From: Parvularcula sp. BBD 1991-13
GTDB taxonomy: Bacteria > Pseudomonadota > Alphaproteobacteria > Caulobacterales > Parvularculaceae
NCBI GenBank assembly: GCA_001657385.1
Contig: LYSZ01000013.1
Coordinates: 1 to 64,000 of the forward strand
DNA: 64,000 nt
Reading direction: 5' to 3'
Below are positions 1 through 8,344 of this stretch, in pieces. The notes under the pieces are model-generated. The model was not told the origin of the DNA, did not search any database, and saw only the letters and a program-made list of their open reading frames with translations. How positions within the stretch are numbered: the first letter of the stretch is position 1; each line of letters begins with the position of its first letter. A program made the position numbers and the translations under genes.

Positions 1-1
1 C

Positions 2-3000
2 TCGCGCCCTGTAGTGCCAGAGCCCAAACCCGGTCAGACGCATCTGGCCAGTATAGCCTATGCGCCCCTGATTGTTCGCATGCGGCGCGCCAAACTCGTC
101 ATATCGGTTCACCGCCGTCGCCGCGCCGGACGCATTCGTCACCGCCGCGACGGACCCCCGCGCATCCGCCAGAAGCCAGCGTTTGTCCGACGCGCTAGCG
201 CCTTCATACCAGACCAGCGTTTCGTCCATGCCGGCGCCGGGCACGTACCGGCGGCGCACCGCGCCGGCGCCGTCCTGTTCCTCGATTGCGGACGTCCCCG
301 CATAGGCAAAGCGCGTCGTCGTCCCGCCGGCGGTTTCTTCATAGAGCCGTCCCGCCGAATCGTAGCGCAACGCGCCGCCGGGGCTAGCAGAGGTCAGGCG
401 GTTGCGCTTGTCAAAGCTGAACACCGACCCTTCCGCGGCGGTGGTGTTGCCTCGCCCGTCATGCCCGGTCGCAAGGCCGGCGATAGAGGTGTACTGATTG
501 AGGCCGTTCGACGCATAGGCGTCGCTGAAATCCGCCCCGGGCGCCGGCCAGTCATAAAGGGCGTTCGCCGAGGTTTCCTCAACGATCTGCCCCGCCGGAT
601 TGTAACTGAACCCCCAACTCTGGTCATGGACGGTTCCGGCCAAGTCATGGCCAAGGCTCGTCAGCCGGGAGAGGCCGTCATAACCGTAAATCGTCGCCGC
701 GCCATTGCCCATGATCAGCGATGCGCGGCGACCAAGATCGTCATATGTGTAAGACGCAAGCAGGGTTGTACCGTTCTCCTCGACGCGCGTCATTGCGCCG
801 GCATTGTCATAATCATAATCGATAAAGAACGATCCGGGATAGGAAAGCCGGGTCATTCGCCCCGCGGCGTCATAAGCATAGTCTGTATCGCCGAGCACGG
901 AGTGGCGTTCCTGGGTCAAACGGCTCAGGGCGTCATACTTGTAATCCAGCCGAACCGACCCGTCATGGACGCTTTTGACGCGGCCGAGATTATCATATCC
1001 GTAAACGCGATACCCGTCGGGCGAGGGGGCGGTTTCGATCCACAATTGTCCGAGGTTATCGTAAGTGTACGAGAAAGCCGACCCATCGCGCTGGCGCACC
1101 GCCGTAAGGCGGCCATAAGCATCATAGGTGTTCTGAATGTAATCCGTAGACGAGCTTGAGCCCGCGGCCGTTGGAGACGGGAAGCGGGTTTTCACGAGCC
1201 GGTTAAACCCGTCATACTCGTAAGTCGTTGTATTGCCGTTCGCGTCGGTCAAGGTCCAGGGCAGACCGCCAGGCGTGTAAGTGATCGTGCTTGTGTCCTG
1301 CGCGACTGAAGAGCCATAAGCGCTGATCGTTTTCACAACGTCGCCAGCCAGGTTGTAAACGGTCTTCGCAATCCTGTCCGCGCCATAAGCGCCGGTCGCG
1401 CCGAGCGCGCACGCGCTCGCCGGCGCCGCCGCGAAAGCCCCGGGGTTCATGCGCAGAGCGGTGCATTCCACTTCGCCGCGTTGCGTATAGGATTGTTGCG
1501 TCACGCCGCCAATCGCGGATCCGGCTCCGTCATAAACAATGGCTTTCACCGGCCGAGCGTAGGCGTCGTAGACTGTTTCCGAACGCTGCAATCGCACAAA
1601 GCCCGGCGGCGATGCGCCGCCTTGGCTCGACGCTGTACCGGTTTCCACGGTCGTCGGCAATCCCAGCGTATTGTACGTCGTCCGCGTCGCCCGGTGCTGC
1701 AGCGGCCCCGATCCGTCAGGATCAGGACCAACGACGCCGACCACGCGCTGCAGGCCGTCGTAATAGTATTGCGTCGTGTCGACCGCACCAGGCAACGGGC
1801 CGTCGACTGTCTCAACATTCCCAAGGTCATTATAAGTTGTTGAAACGGTGGACACGACCGACGATGTGCCCGATCGCGTGGTGATGGAAGCGGGATGAAG
1901 GTTATTCGGCGACGATGTCGAGGGCCAATCGGTGACCGTTACCGTTTCAAAAGAGCTGTTGCTGCAAGCCGAAGCAACGGAGCACGACGCGCTTTTGACG
2001 GTGGCCCAGATATACGGACCATTCACATAATTCGAAGCGCTGGATTTGTATCGCGCGCGTTTCTGTGCGTAGGTGAAATTCGTCTGCGGTCTTATCGCGC
2101 CGGACCTCGGTGGCGGCGCCGTAATGCTGAGAACGCCGCCGTGAGTCGGATCATAGGCGTAGTTCGTCACGCCGCCAAGGGGATCGGTCGTCGTGATCGG
2201 CTGGTTGCAGGTTTTTGGGTTTATACAGGTCGCTGGATAAGCGGCCGATGTTACGATGTCGGCGAGACCTGAACCAGGTTTCGCAACAGCGCGGGTTTCA
2301 GTGATGTTTCCCCGCGCATCATAGGCATAGGATGTATACTCGCCTTCCGGGCCGGTAACTTTAATAACTCTCCTATGCGAGTCATAACTATAAATGGTCT
2401 CCCGGTTCAACGCATCTTTTATTGCGCGAACCTTGGCGCCGTCATGGTAATGATGCTGCTGAGCGCCGCCAGGATATGTGACGGTCGTTGCCTGATTAGA
2501 AAGGTAATCTGCTATATAGTTATGGGTATAAGAGTATGTCCACGTTCCGAAACCGCGGTTAACAGAGGACACCCGGTTCGAACTGTTATACCCGATGGTG
2601 ATGTTGTCGGCGCCGCCGCCCGGCCATCGGATGCCTGTCAGTAAGTTTGATGTGTAGCTATAGCGATGCACACGCCCGATCGCATCCGTAACAGTGTCAA
2701 TACGCGCGTTGCTGGCGCCTGTATATGTTGCATGAGGCCACGTTTTCGAGAAAGAACACGTGTTCGCTAAAGGCGCGCAAAAATCTACAGTGCGGTTGAA
2801 GCCAGTGACTTTCGTTATTCGACCCCAGTCGCCATTAAGTTCGGTTGTATCCGCCGGCGTATCTACAGCATAAGTATAATGGAGCTGGTAACCGAACGAA
2901 TTGGTGATCGACTGCAACCGTGCACGCGTTACGCCGCCGATAGCCTCTTCCTTGTAGTGATAGTCTGTTACGGCCCCATTCGGCGCAATCGTCTGAACCA

Positions 3001-3505
3001 TGACCGCTTGATTACCAACAGGAGATGTTGACGCTCCAATTTTGTTAGCGAGGTTACCGTCAAAGATCATTATGCTTCCATCGGCGCCGGTAAATGTAAA
3101 GCGTTGCGTCGACGAATCGTAATCCAGCATCCCCCCCGAACCTTCGTCGGAAGCAAAAGTCCCGTTCGCAAGGGCGCCTGTGATTTCAAAGCGTTCAGAC
3201 GTCGCCCCCGCCGAGACATAATATTTGTACGCTGTATGTGACAGTCGTGTCACCGTTCCCAATCCGGACCCGCGCCATCCGCTGCCGGAATAGACGCGCG
3301 AATAGGAAAGACCGTTGGCGCCGCCGATGGCGACGTCAGTCACTGACATATTGAATGCGCCTCTGACCACGTCAACGCCATTGGCGTCGATCCGCAGCGT
3401 TTCCGGCAAGGGATCCGGCGTCGATTGCGCCTCGGCGTAGGAAGCGCACAGCGCTAGCGCCAGTGCGACAACGCTGTAGCGAATCAATGGAATACAGGTG
3501 TCCAT
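2..3505 (-). CDS. Secreted Rhs/YD-repeat protein, C-terminus outside window
   Basis: The reverse strand is open for 1168 codons from the ATG at 3505 to the left edge. A GAGG ribosome-binding site precedes the start. A Sec-type signal peptide ends near residue 26 (SYAEAQS). From about residue 370 onward there are many YD repeats, for example YEYDGFNRLVKT, YTYDNLGQL, YGYDNLGRV, YKYDALSRL and YGYDGLSRL. The last residues in the window (RYDEFGAP, then GYTGQ and GLWHYRAR) match the conserved core that closes the Rhs cocoon, so the hypervariable C-terminal domain, often a toxin in this family, lies just outside the window. There is no PAAR or type VI N-terminal domain, so export is probably by Sec. 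It lies 118 bp downstream of the Calx-beta gene on the same strand, probably in one transcript. Function of the C-terminus is unknown. Confidence 0.9.
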   Translation of the reverse strand, partial: MDTCIPLIRYSVVALALALCASYAEAQSTPDPLPETLRIDANGVDVVRGAFNMSVTDVAIGGANGLSYSRVYSGSGWRGSGLGTVTRLSHTAYKYYVSAGATSERFEITGALANGTFASDEGSGGMLDYDSSTQRFTFTGADGSIMIFDGNLANKIGASTSPVGNQAVMVQTIAPNGAVTDYHYKEEAIGGVTRARLQSITNSFGYQLHYTYAVDTPADTTELNGDWGRITKVTGFNRTVDFCAPLANTCSFSKTWPHATYTGASNARIDTVTDAIGRVHRYSYTSNLLTGIRWPGGGADNITIGYNSSNRVSSVNRGFGTWTYSYTHNYIADYLSNQATTVTYPGGAQQHHYHDGAKVRAIKDALNRETIYSYDSHRRVIKVTGPEGEYTSYAYDARGNITETRAVAKPGSGLADIVTSAAYPATCINPKTCNQPITTTDPLGGVTNYAYDPTHGGVLSITAPPPRSGAIRPQTNFTYAQKRARYKSSASNYVNGPYIWATVKSASCSVASACSNSSFETVTVTDWPSTSSPNNLHPASITTRSGTSSVVSTVSTTYNDLGNVETVDGPLPGAVDTTQYYYDGLQRVVGVVGPDPDGSGPLQHRATRTTYNTLGLPTTVETGTASSQGGASPPGFVRLQRSETVYDAYARPVKAIVYDGAGSAIGGVTQQSYTQRGEVECTALRMNPGAFAAAPASACALGATGAYGADRIAKTVYNLAGDVVKTISAYGSSVAQDTSTITYTPGGLPWTLTDANGNTTTYEYDGFNRLVKTRFPSPTAAGSSSSTDYIQNTYDAYGRLTAVRQRDGSAFSYTYDNLGQLWIETAPSPDGYRVYGYDNLGRVKSVHDGSVRLDYKYDALSRLTQERHSVLGDTDYAYDAAGRMTRLSYPGSFFIDYDYDNAGAMTRVEENGTTLLASYTYDDLGRRASLIMGNGAATIYGYDGLSRLTSLGHDLAGTVHDQSWGFSYNPAGQIVEETSANALYDWPAPGADFSDAYASNGLNQYTSIAGLATGHDGRGNTTAAEGSVFSFDKRNRLTSASPGGALRYDSAGRLYEETAGGTTTRFAYAGTSAIEEQDGAGAVRRRYVPGAGMDETLVWYEGASASDKRWLLADARGSVAAVTNASGAATAVNRYDEFGAPHANNQGRIGYTGQMRLTGFGLWHYRAR

Positions 3506-3623
3506 AACAGCCTCATGAAGGGTGTCGCATGGAACGCCGGATGTTTACGCGGCGTCTGCGTCATCAGAAGAAATCGTCCGATTACCTGTCGATCCCGCAT
3601 CGGCGGAAGGATTTCGCTTACCT

Positions 3624-4775
3624 TCAAGGTTCAACCCCGCCGCCGCCGCTCGACGATGACAGGGACAGTGAAACGCGGGCGGTGTCCGTACCGCCATAGC
3701 CGTCAGAAATCCTGTAATCGACCCAGTAGGAACCGCTGTAAGGCGCATAAAGCTCCATGAGCCCGTTGCCGGCGCTCCACAGGACAGAAAGAGCAGAAGA
3801 CGACTTTGCAAGCACGGTCAATGTAAGTGCGTGTCCGTCCGGATCGCTGTCATTCGTAAGCGGAGCCAGATATACGGCTCGAGATTCGGTCCCGCTGGCG
3901 TGATCATTTACTGCAACCGGAGGCGAATTCACGTAATCGTTGTTGATCACGCCAATGCCCCTGCCATCGGAGATGGTCGCGCCGCTCGACGGCGTTGACA
4001 GGTCAACAAAAAACTGTGCAGAGGGCTCGTTCGCAGGATTGGCGACGGTGCTCACCATGATGCTGCGCGACGATTGACCGGGCGAAAAGCTTAAAACGCC
4101 GGATGTCGCCGTGTAGTCGTCTGGTGCGACAGCGAAATCGTCCACGGTCTGATAGGCAACCGTGTGCGTGAAGGCCGTCGCACCTGATTTTGTGACGGTA
4201 AAGGTAAGCGCGCTTCCTTCGTTCGCAGCGGTGTTGTTAATTGAAAACCGGGGAGCGTTGTCGTCGTTTTCGATTATGCCTACACCCTGGCCGTCAATGA
4301 CAGCCGCCCCGCCTGTCGGATTTGAAAGTACAACGCTTAAGGACTCGGCGCTTTCATATACGGCGTCCTCGCTTGTTTGCACCGTGACAGTTTTGGATAC
4401 ATCCGTGGGTGAGAAGTGTAATACGCCCGATCTCGCCGAAAAATCCGTCGCATCCGCTGTGCCGCTTGCCGTTGCAAAGGAAACGCTGTGGCTCTGTAGG
4501 CTCTGCCCGCTCTTTGATACGAGAAAATTCAAGACGCCGCCCTCGGAAATGGACGCGTCATTAATGGCGAACTCTACCGCGCCGCTGGTCGCTTGCGTGA
4601 CAGTCTGCCTGTTGCCAAGATTGTCGTAACTGTAATTGGTGGTTTTATTGGCGTCGATCCGTTCCACCTTAACCAGACGGCCCAGTTCATCGTATGAATA
4701 TCGCGTTTGCGCCGACACTGGTGAGATGAAAGCGCTAATCAACGCAACGCATACGAACCCTGCGTGATAACGCAT
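3624..4775 (-). CDS. Secreted protein with N-terminal YD repeats, two Calx-beta domains and a cadherin-like domain
   Basis: This is a 383-residue protein with a signal peptide (cleavage near VSAQ, residue 23). Directly after it come two YD repeats (YSYDELGRLVKV and YSYDNLGNRQTV, residues about 26-58), as found in Rhs proteins. Two Calx-beta domains follow (about 66-170 and 177-280), with typical endings such as GIIENDD and GVINNDY. A cadherin-like or VCBS-like domain begins at SPPVAVNDH (about 285-370), and the protein ends in a Ser/Gly-rich tail. Calx-beta folds often bind calcium and act in adhesion. An AGGAAG ribosome-binding site precedes the ATG. The Rhs gene follows directly, so the two are probably co-expressed, and the short YD segment may dock on the Rhs partner. 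That role is inferred. Confidence 0.85.
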   Translation of the reverse strand: MRYHAGFVCVALISAFISPVSAQTRYSYDELGRLVKVERIDANKTTNYSYDNLGNRQTVTQATSGAVEFAINDASISEGGVLNFLVSKSGQSLQSHSVSFATASGTADATDFSARSGVLHFSPTDVSKTVTVQTSEDAVYESAESLSVVLSNPTGGAAVIDGQGVGIIENDDNAPRFSINNTAANEGSALTFTVTKSGATAFTHTVAYQTVDDFAVAPDDYTATSGVLSFSPGQSSRSIMVSTVANPANEPSAQFFVDLSTPSSGATISDGRGIGVINNDYVNSPPVAVNDHASGTESRAVYLAPLTNDSDPDGHALTLTVLAKSSSALSVLWSAGNGLMELYAPYSGSYWVDYRISDGYGGTDTARVSLSLSSSSGGGGVEP

Positions 4776-5006
4776 ACGAATAGCTTCCTATTGCAACCGA
4801 GAAAAAGGACGAAAAAATCCATCGCAGCAATGTACATATAGCTGCGCCTTATCTCCGGTCATGATGTGATGAGTCAGTTGATTTTGATAAGACGCTATTC
4901 CATGGACATTTATAGTGTCAACTTTTTTGTCTAATTTTCATGTAAAAGAAAAATTACTTCCCTCAAGCGTATTATACCGCGAGGCGGCGCATTTAATGAT
5001 CTAACA
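4776..5006. other. AT-rich intergenic region upstream of the Rhs pair
   Basis: No coding frame is visible. The stretch is much richer in A and T than the chromosome to the right and contains runs such as TTTTTTGTC and AATTTTCATG. It must hold the promoter of the leftward Calx-beta/Rhs transcript, but I cannot assign -35 and -10 boxes reliably. Its composition fits horizontally acquired DNA. Confidence 0.5.
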
Positions 5007-5080
5007 GGCTATTGAATAAGTCTGTAGCGGTTTTGATTTGAAGATGAGTCACTCTTCGTAGTTTTAGCCGGGGAGGTTTG

Positions 5081-5494
5081 ATGCGGGGGGCGGACAATCG
5101 GTCGGGAAGTCTATTTTCCTATGTGGATTTGGAGTCCTGTGTTCGCCGGGATCATCCGCTTCGGGTGATCCGGGGCATCACGGACACGGCTCTGTCGTCA
5201 TTGGATGAAGATTTTCCGGTTCTGTATTCGGCACGCATGGGTCGTCCCTAGATCCCGCCGGAACGGTTGCTTCGGGCGATGCTGCTGCAGACGTTCTACG
5301 GCATCCGGTCGGAGCGCCAGTTGATGGAGCGGATCGAGTTCGACCTTCTGTTCCGCTGGTTCGTTGGGCTCGGGGTGGACGATCCGGCGTGGGATCATTC
5401 GAGCTTCGCGAAGAACCGTGAACGGCTGCTGGAAGGGGAGATCGCAGTCAAGTTCCTGCGGGCGATCCTGGCACACCACCGGGTGAAGCGGCTT
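5081..5494 (+). pseudogene. IS5-type transposase remnant (nonsense codon, 3' truncated)
   Basis: Reading from the ATG at 5081 gives the N-terminal DUF772-type region of an IS5-group transposase (FSYVDLE, DHPLRVIR, then LLLQTFYGIRSERQLME and FRWFVGLGVDDPAWDHS). Codon 57 is TAG at 5249-5251, where relatives usually read Ser in GRPSIPPE, so a single base change is likely. Similarity stops at VKRL (about 5494), and the catalytic C-terminal part is absent. The left end probably lies near 5007, where an IS-end-like sequence (CAGGCTATTGAATAAGTC) precedes a normal GGGGAGG ribosome-binding site. The gene is dead and the copy immobile without a partner in trans. Confidence 0.85.
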
Positions 5495-5525
5495 TTTTGG
5501 GGAAGTGTCAGGGTTTTTGTGTAAG
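5495..5525. mobile_element. Possible insertion-sequence end abutting the transposase remnant
   Basis: The sequence after the transposase break (GGGAAGTGTCAGGGTTTTTG, then TGTAAG) looks like a terminal inverted repeat of another insertion sequence. It reads like ends I associate with IS256-group elements, but this is from memory and unverified. If right, a second element inserted into the IS5-type copy and later deleted the rest of it. Confidence 0.3.
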
Positions 5526-5563
5526 TAGCGAACGCCGGCATGTTATGCTTGAAGGAGCAACGC

Positions 5564-5726
5564 ATGCCAGAAGTGACGAAAAAGCGTGAAATATCCGACG
5601 GCGGAGTTGATGAGCTTTGGCGGCGCGCCGACGAAAGACAATGACGACGTTGATCGCTTTCTTGGCGAAGTGCTAGGATTGGGAACGGCTGATGCGTCCA
5701 AGCCTGCCGAAAGGAGGGCAGGATGA
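5564..5726 (+). pseudogene. Small leader ORF of the integrase, split by a one-base shift in an A5 run
   Basis: An ATG at 5564 follows an excellent AAGGAG site and opens MPEVTKKRE, which stops at 5644. A second frame, with GTG 5586 or ATG 5610, runs to the TGA at 5724-5726 and overlaps the integrase start as ATGA. Skipping one base of the A5 run at 5579-5583 joins them into one protein of about 53 residues (MPEVTKSVKYPTAELMSFGG, then a tail ending KPAERRAG). The junction could be a mutation or a recoding site. The position directly before an integrase would suit a small excisionase or regulator, but I recognise no family. If no shift occurs, the real gene may be just 5610-5726 (38 residues). 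Confidence 0.4.
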
Positions 5727-6865
5727 CGCAATCTCAAGCGGTCGGTCCGTTCAGGGTTCGACCGCACCTTCGGAACGGGGCTGAAACGGGCAAATGGTTC
5801 GTGGACGTTCCGGCTTCGCTGACCTCGACGGGAAAGCGCAAGCGAAAGCTCTTTGACAATCAGGGTAGCGCACTGGTCGCGGCGCAAAGGCTGCGGGACA
5901 GTATCGACGACATCACCGGACTCTTGAAAGTCCGTAAGCAGAATTTGGACGCTTCGTTTGACGATGCGGCGGACGGTTGGCTTGCGGATGAAGAGTTGCG
6001 GGTGGCGACGTTGAAAAAGCGCGCTGCGAGTCTGACGGTGAACGCTTATCGTCTGAATGCGGCGCGGGCGTTCTTCGGCAAGACGCCGCTCGCGGCGATC
6101 ACCGAACGGCGGCTTACCGAGTATCAGGCGGCGCGTTTGAAAGCCGGCCGAAAGCCCGTTTCCATTAACGCCGACATGCAGACCATTCGTCAGGTTCTGA
6201 AATGGGCGGTCAAGCAGGGCATGATCGACGCGGCGCCGGAAGTCGAGGCGATCCCCACCCGGCCGGTCAAGGTGATCGTGCCGACGCCGGAAGAGGTGGT
6301 TCGGATTATCAGCCATTTGCCGGCCTATCTGAAGCCGCTCATTCATTTCCTGGCGGAGACCGGATGTCGGCGAGGTGAGGCGATCAATCTCACCTGGGAA
6401 TGCGTTGACGAGATCGGCGGCTATGCCGAGATCAGGGCGCGGGACGGGTGGACGCCTAAAACGCAAAGTTCGGAGCGGCGCATTCTTTTAAGCGACAGTC
6501 TTTTGAATGTGCTGCGCGGACTACCGAAGGCGGGGCCCTATGTGTTTCCGGGCCAATCGGCGGACAAGCCCATCGGGCTTTTTCGCAAGACCTGGGCGCG
6601 GGCGGTTCGCGAGGCGAACATCATGCGCAACGGCAAACCGGTCCATGTTCAGGTAAAGACCCTGCGCAAGGCGCACGCCACATGGCAGGCCGAGCGAGGT
6701 ACGCCGGAGAGCGTCTTGCAGGATCGCCTTGGTCACTCGAAAGGCTCGACGGTGACGCGTGCGTATTACGTTCAGACTACGGACGAGGCGCGCAAGGCGG
6801 CGGTGATATCCCTTCCGGTTGGCGCCGCAGCTGAGACGCCGGAAAGAGAAGGGAGCACTGCATAA
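5723..6865 (+). CDS. Tyrosine recombinase (phage-type site-specific integrase)
   Basis: This 380-residue protein has a SAM-like core-binding N-terminal half (about 75-175) and a catalytic C-terminal half. Visible catalytic elements are the box I Arg in ETGCRRGEAINL, the second Arg in KTLRKAH, the His of LGHSKG and the Tyr nucleophile in TRAYYVQ. The usual His of the H-x-x-R motif is Lys here (V-K-T-L-R). An AAGGAGG site lies just upstream, and the start overlaps the stop of the small ORF before it. The gene points at the 3' end of tRNA-Pro, 120 bp away, which is the classic geometry for an island integrated at a tRNA gene. It is probably responsible for integration of the block to its left. 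Confidence 0.9.
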   Translation: MTQSQAVGPFRVRPHLRNGAETGKWFVDVPASLTSTGKRKRKLFDNQGSALVAAQRLRDSIDDITGLLKVRKQNLDASFDDAADGWLADEELRVATLKKRAASLTVNAYRLNAARAFFGKTPLAAITERRLTEYQAARLKAGRKPVSINADMQTIRQVLKWAVKQGMIDAAPEVEAIPTRPVKVIVPTPEEVVRIISHLPAYLKPLIHFLAETGCRRGEAINLTWECVDEIGGYAEIRARDGWTPKTQSSERRILLSDSLLNVLRGLPKAGPYVFPGQSADKPIGLFRKTWARAVREANIMRNGKPVHVQVKTLRKAHATWQAERGTPESVLQDRLGHSKGSTVTRAYYVQTTDEARKAAVISLPVGAAAETPEREGSTA

Positions 6866-6984
6866 AAATGCAAGTGTCGCCGCGTCTCGCCATATTTGGC
6901 AACAGGTTGGCAACAGCCGTTGCCCAAAAAAATCACGCAGCGGGAAGCGCTCTTTCTAACATGATGAAACCATTCGGGAAAAGA

Positions 6985-7008
6985 TGGTCGGAGTGGGGTG
7001 ATTCGAAC
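6985..7008. other. Presumed attachment site at the tRNA-Pro 3' end
   Basis: Tyrosine recombinases of this type usually recombine at the T-arm and acceptor end of a tRNA gene. The integrase at 5723-6865 sits beside this end. The partner repeat would lie beyond the left edge of the window; I found no second copy between positions 1 and 6984. The assignment is inferred from layout only. Confidence 0.4.
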
Positions 7009-7061
7009 ACCCGGCCCCTGCCTCCCGAAGACAGTGCTCTACCAGGCTGAGCTACACTCCG
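6985..7061 (-). tRNA. tRNA-Pro (CGG anticodon)
   Basis: On the reverse strand the acceptor arms CGGAGTG and CACTCCG pair perfectly. The D arm contains AGCTCAGCCTGGTAGAGC, and the anticodon stem CTGTC/GGCAG encloses the loop TTCGGGA, giving anticodon CGG. The T loop is TTCGAAT, and CCA is encoded at 6987-6985. Length is 77 nt including CCA. The integrase gene ends 120 bp from the 3' end, so this tRNA is the likely attachment site. Confidence 0.95.
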
Positions 7062-7393
7062 ACATTTGCGCATCTGCGCGGGCCGGTTCCTATAGCTGGG
7101 GGGCGGGCCGGGCGCAATGGCCTGGGCGGCAAAGAGCGTCAGAAAAGTACAATTCCAACGATTTCGGCGTCGCCAGGGCGCGCGGCGGCGCGGTCCGGCG
7201 CAAAAAATCCGGCCAGCGCCCCTCAAGGCCATTGCAAGCTTGGAGCGAAAGCGCTATCTCCGCTGCCTCGCGCGCCGGCGCGCTTGTTTTTGCGACAAAA
7301 ACAAGTTTTTCGGTGTCGGCGAGGGCCGGTCTTCAGGGCGTTGCCAAAGAGCGCTGTCGAAGCGTTCGCTTCCTGTTGGCGGGCAAGGCGCAT
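7062..7393. other. Intergenic region between tRNA-Pro and tRNA-Gln
   Basis: No convincing gene is visible. The open frames here have no ribosome-binding sites or recognisable products. It should hold the promoters of the two outward-facing tRNA genes; I cannot place them with confidence. Confidence 0.4.
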
Positions 7394-7468
7394 TGGGGCG
7401 TCGCCAAGTGGTAAGGCATCGGTTTTTGGTACCGACATTCCCAGGTTCGAATCCTGGCGCCCCAGCCA
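7394..7468 (+). tRNA. tRNA-Gln (TTG anticodon)
   Basis: The acceptor arms TGGGGCG and CGCCCCA pair perfectly. The anticodon stem TCGGT/ACCGA encloses the loop TTTTGGT, giving anticodon TTG. The T arm CCAGG-TTCGAAT-CCTGG is present, followed by G and an encoded CCA. Length is 75 nt including CCA. Confidence 0.95.
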
Positions 7469-8021
7469 TCTTCCGCAAGCCGGTGTTTCGCGGTTTTCCA
7501 AGGCATCGTATAGGCCTGCGTCTTTCCAGACCAGCATTCTGTCCACCCAGCCTCTGCCTGACAAGTCTTCTTGCCGATTGCCCCTATTGGCGACTGGCCT
7601 CGCCGCCGCCAAGATTTGATCGCGCCGATTCCGACGGCGCGTTCTCGCGGCCGGGCCTGATCCCATAAAGCGGAGTATATTATAAAGCCATGACAAGGCG
7701 CGGCGACGCCGCCATTGGCGCCGGTCCAGCGCGAGCGGATTATATCTTCGCGTTGGAATAATATGCCTTTTGCCGGTGCGGAACCGAAATTACGCTCAAG
7801 CGTCGGTGCGTGCGCCCGGGCTGCGCTTGAGCGGGCGTGCGGGCTTCGCCGCGGGCGCGGCCGCGAAATAGGTCCGGCGCGGATGAATTTACTATGTCAC
7901 ATTCGCGTTTGGCGCTCAGTGATCGGTCACAAATGTTTCGAATGCACGATAAAATAGCGTTAAATTGCAAGGTTTAGGGTGGGAGACAAAAAGCAGGCAT
8001 TGCCAGTGCGGAATAGTGCCG
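7469..8021. other. Intergenic region between tRNA-Gln and the TonB-system operon
   Basis: No gene is supported. The part from about 7905 to 8020 is richer in A and T than its surroundings and could contain promoter elements. I see no repeats, RNA gene or clear operator. Confidence 0.4.
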
Positions 8022-8342
8022 TTACAAGTTAACGGGTTTGCCGCCGGGGGCGACGGGGTTGAGGACGAAGACGTTGCAATCGTTATTGCGAAGAACGCGC
8101 GCGTTTGATTCAAAAATCATAACGCCATTGCAATGCGTCGTTTTTTGCGTCATGCCTTTGCCGTCGGGGAGTATGACGGGGTGAAGGGTTTTTCTGATCA
8201 GTTTGCTGGAATGCGATTTGCAGCGTTCCGCTTCCGTCGCGAGCGGTTTCCTGGCCGGCTTGCGTTTTCTTTCGTTGGTCCGGCCCTGCGCGGCCGTTGG
8301 CCGAACTAAACAGCCGCAACATAAATCCGGTAAATGAGGCAC
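8022..8342 (-). CDS. Possible small hypothetical protein
   Basis: A reverse-strand frame from a GTG at 8342 reaches a stop at 8022 (106 codons). Its C-terminal two thirds show the strong G/C third-position bias typical of real genes here, for example in NDCNVFVLNPVAPGG. No domain or signal peptide is recognisable and no good ribosome-binding site is visible at the GTG; an internal ATG at the MTQKTTHCNG segment is an alternative. It covers the region where the promoter of the rightward TonB-system operon should lie, which argues against it. Confidence 0.3.
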   Translation of the reverse strand: MPHLPDLCCGCLVRPTAAQGRTNERKRKPARKPLATEAERCKSHSSKLIRKTLHPVILPDGKGMTQKTTHCNGVMIFESNARVLRNNDCNVFVLNPVAPGGKPVNL

Positions 8343-8344
8343 CT

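Noticed and set aside
14-1159. 381-codon forward frame at the left edge
   Set aside because: The reverse strand encodes continuous YD repeats through the whole region, so this frame is a shadow.
6905-6933. GGCAAC/GTTGCC hairpin followed by A7 as an integrase terminator
   Set aside because: On the integrase strand the hairpin is followed by A, not T, so it is not a rho-independent terminator for that gene. On the other strand the T run precedes the stem.
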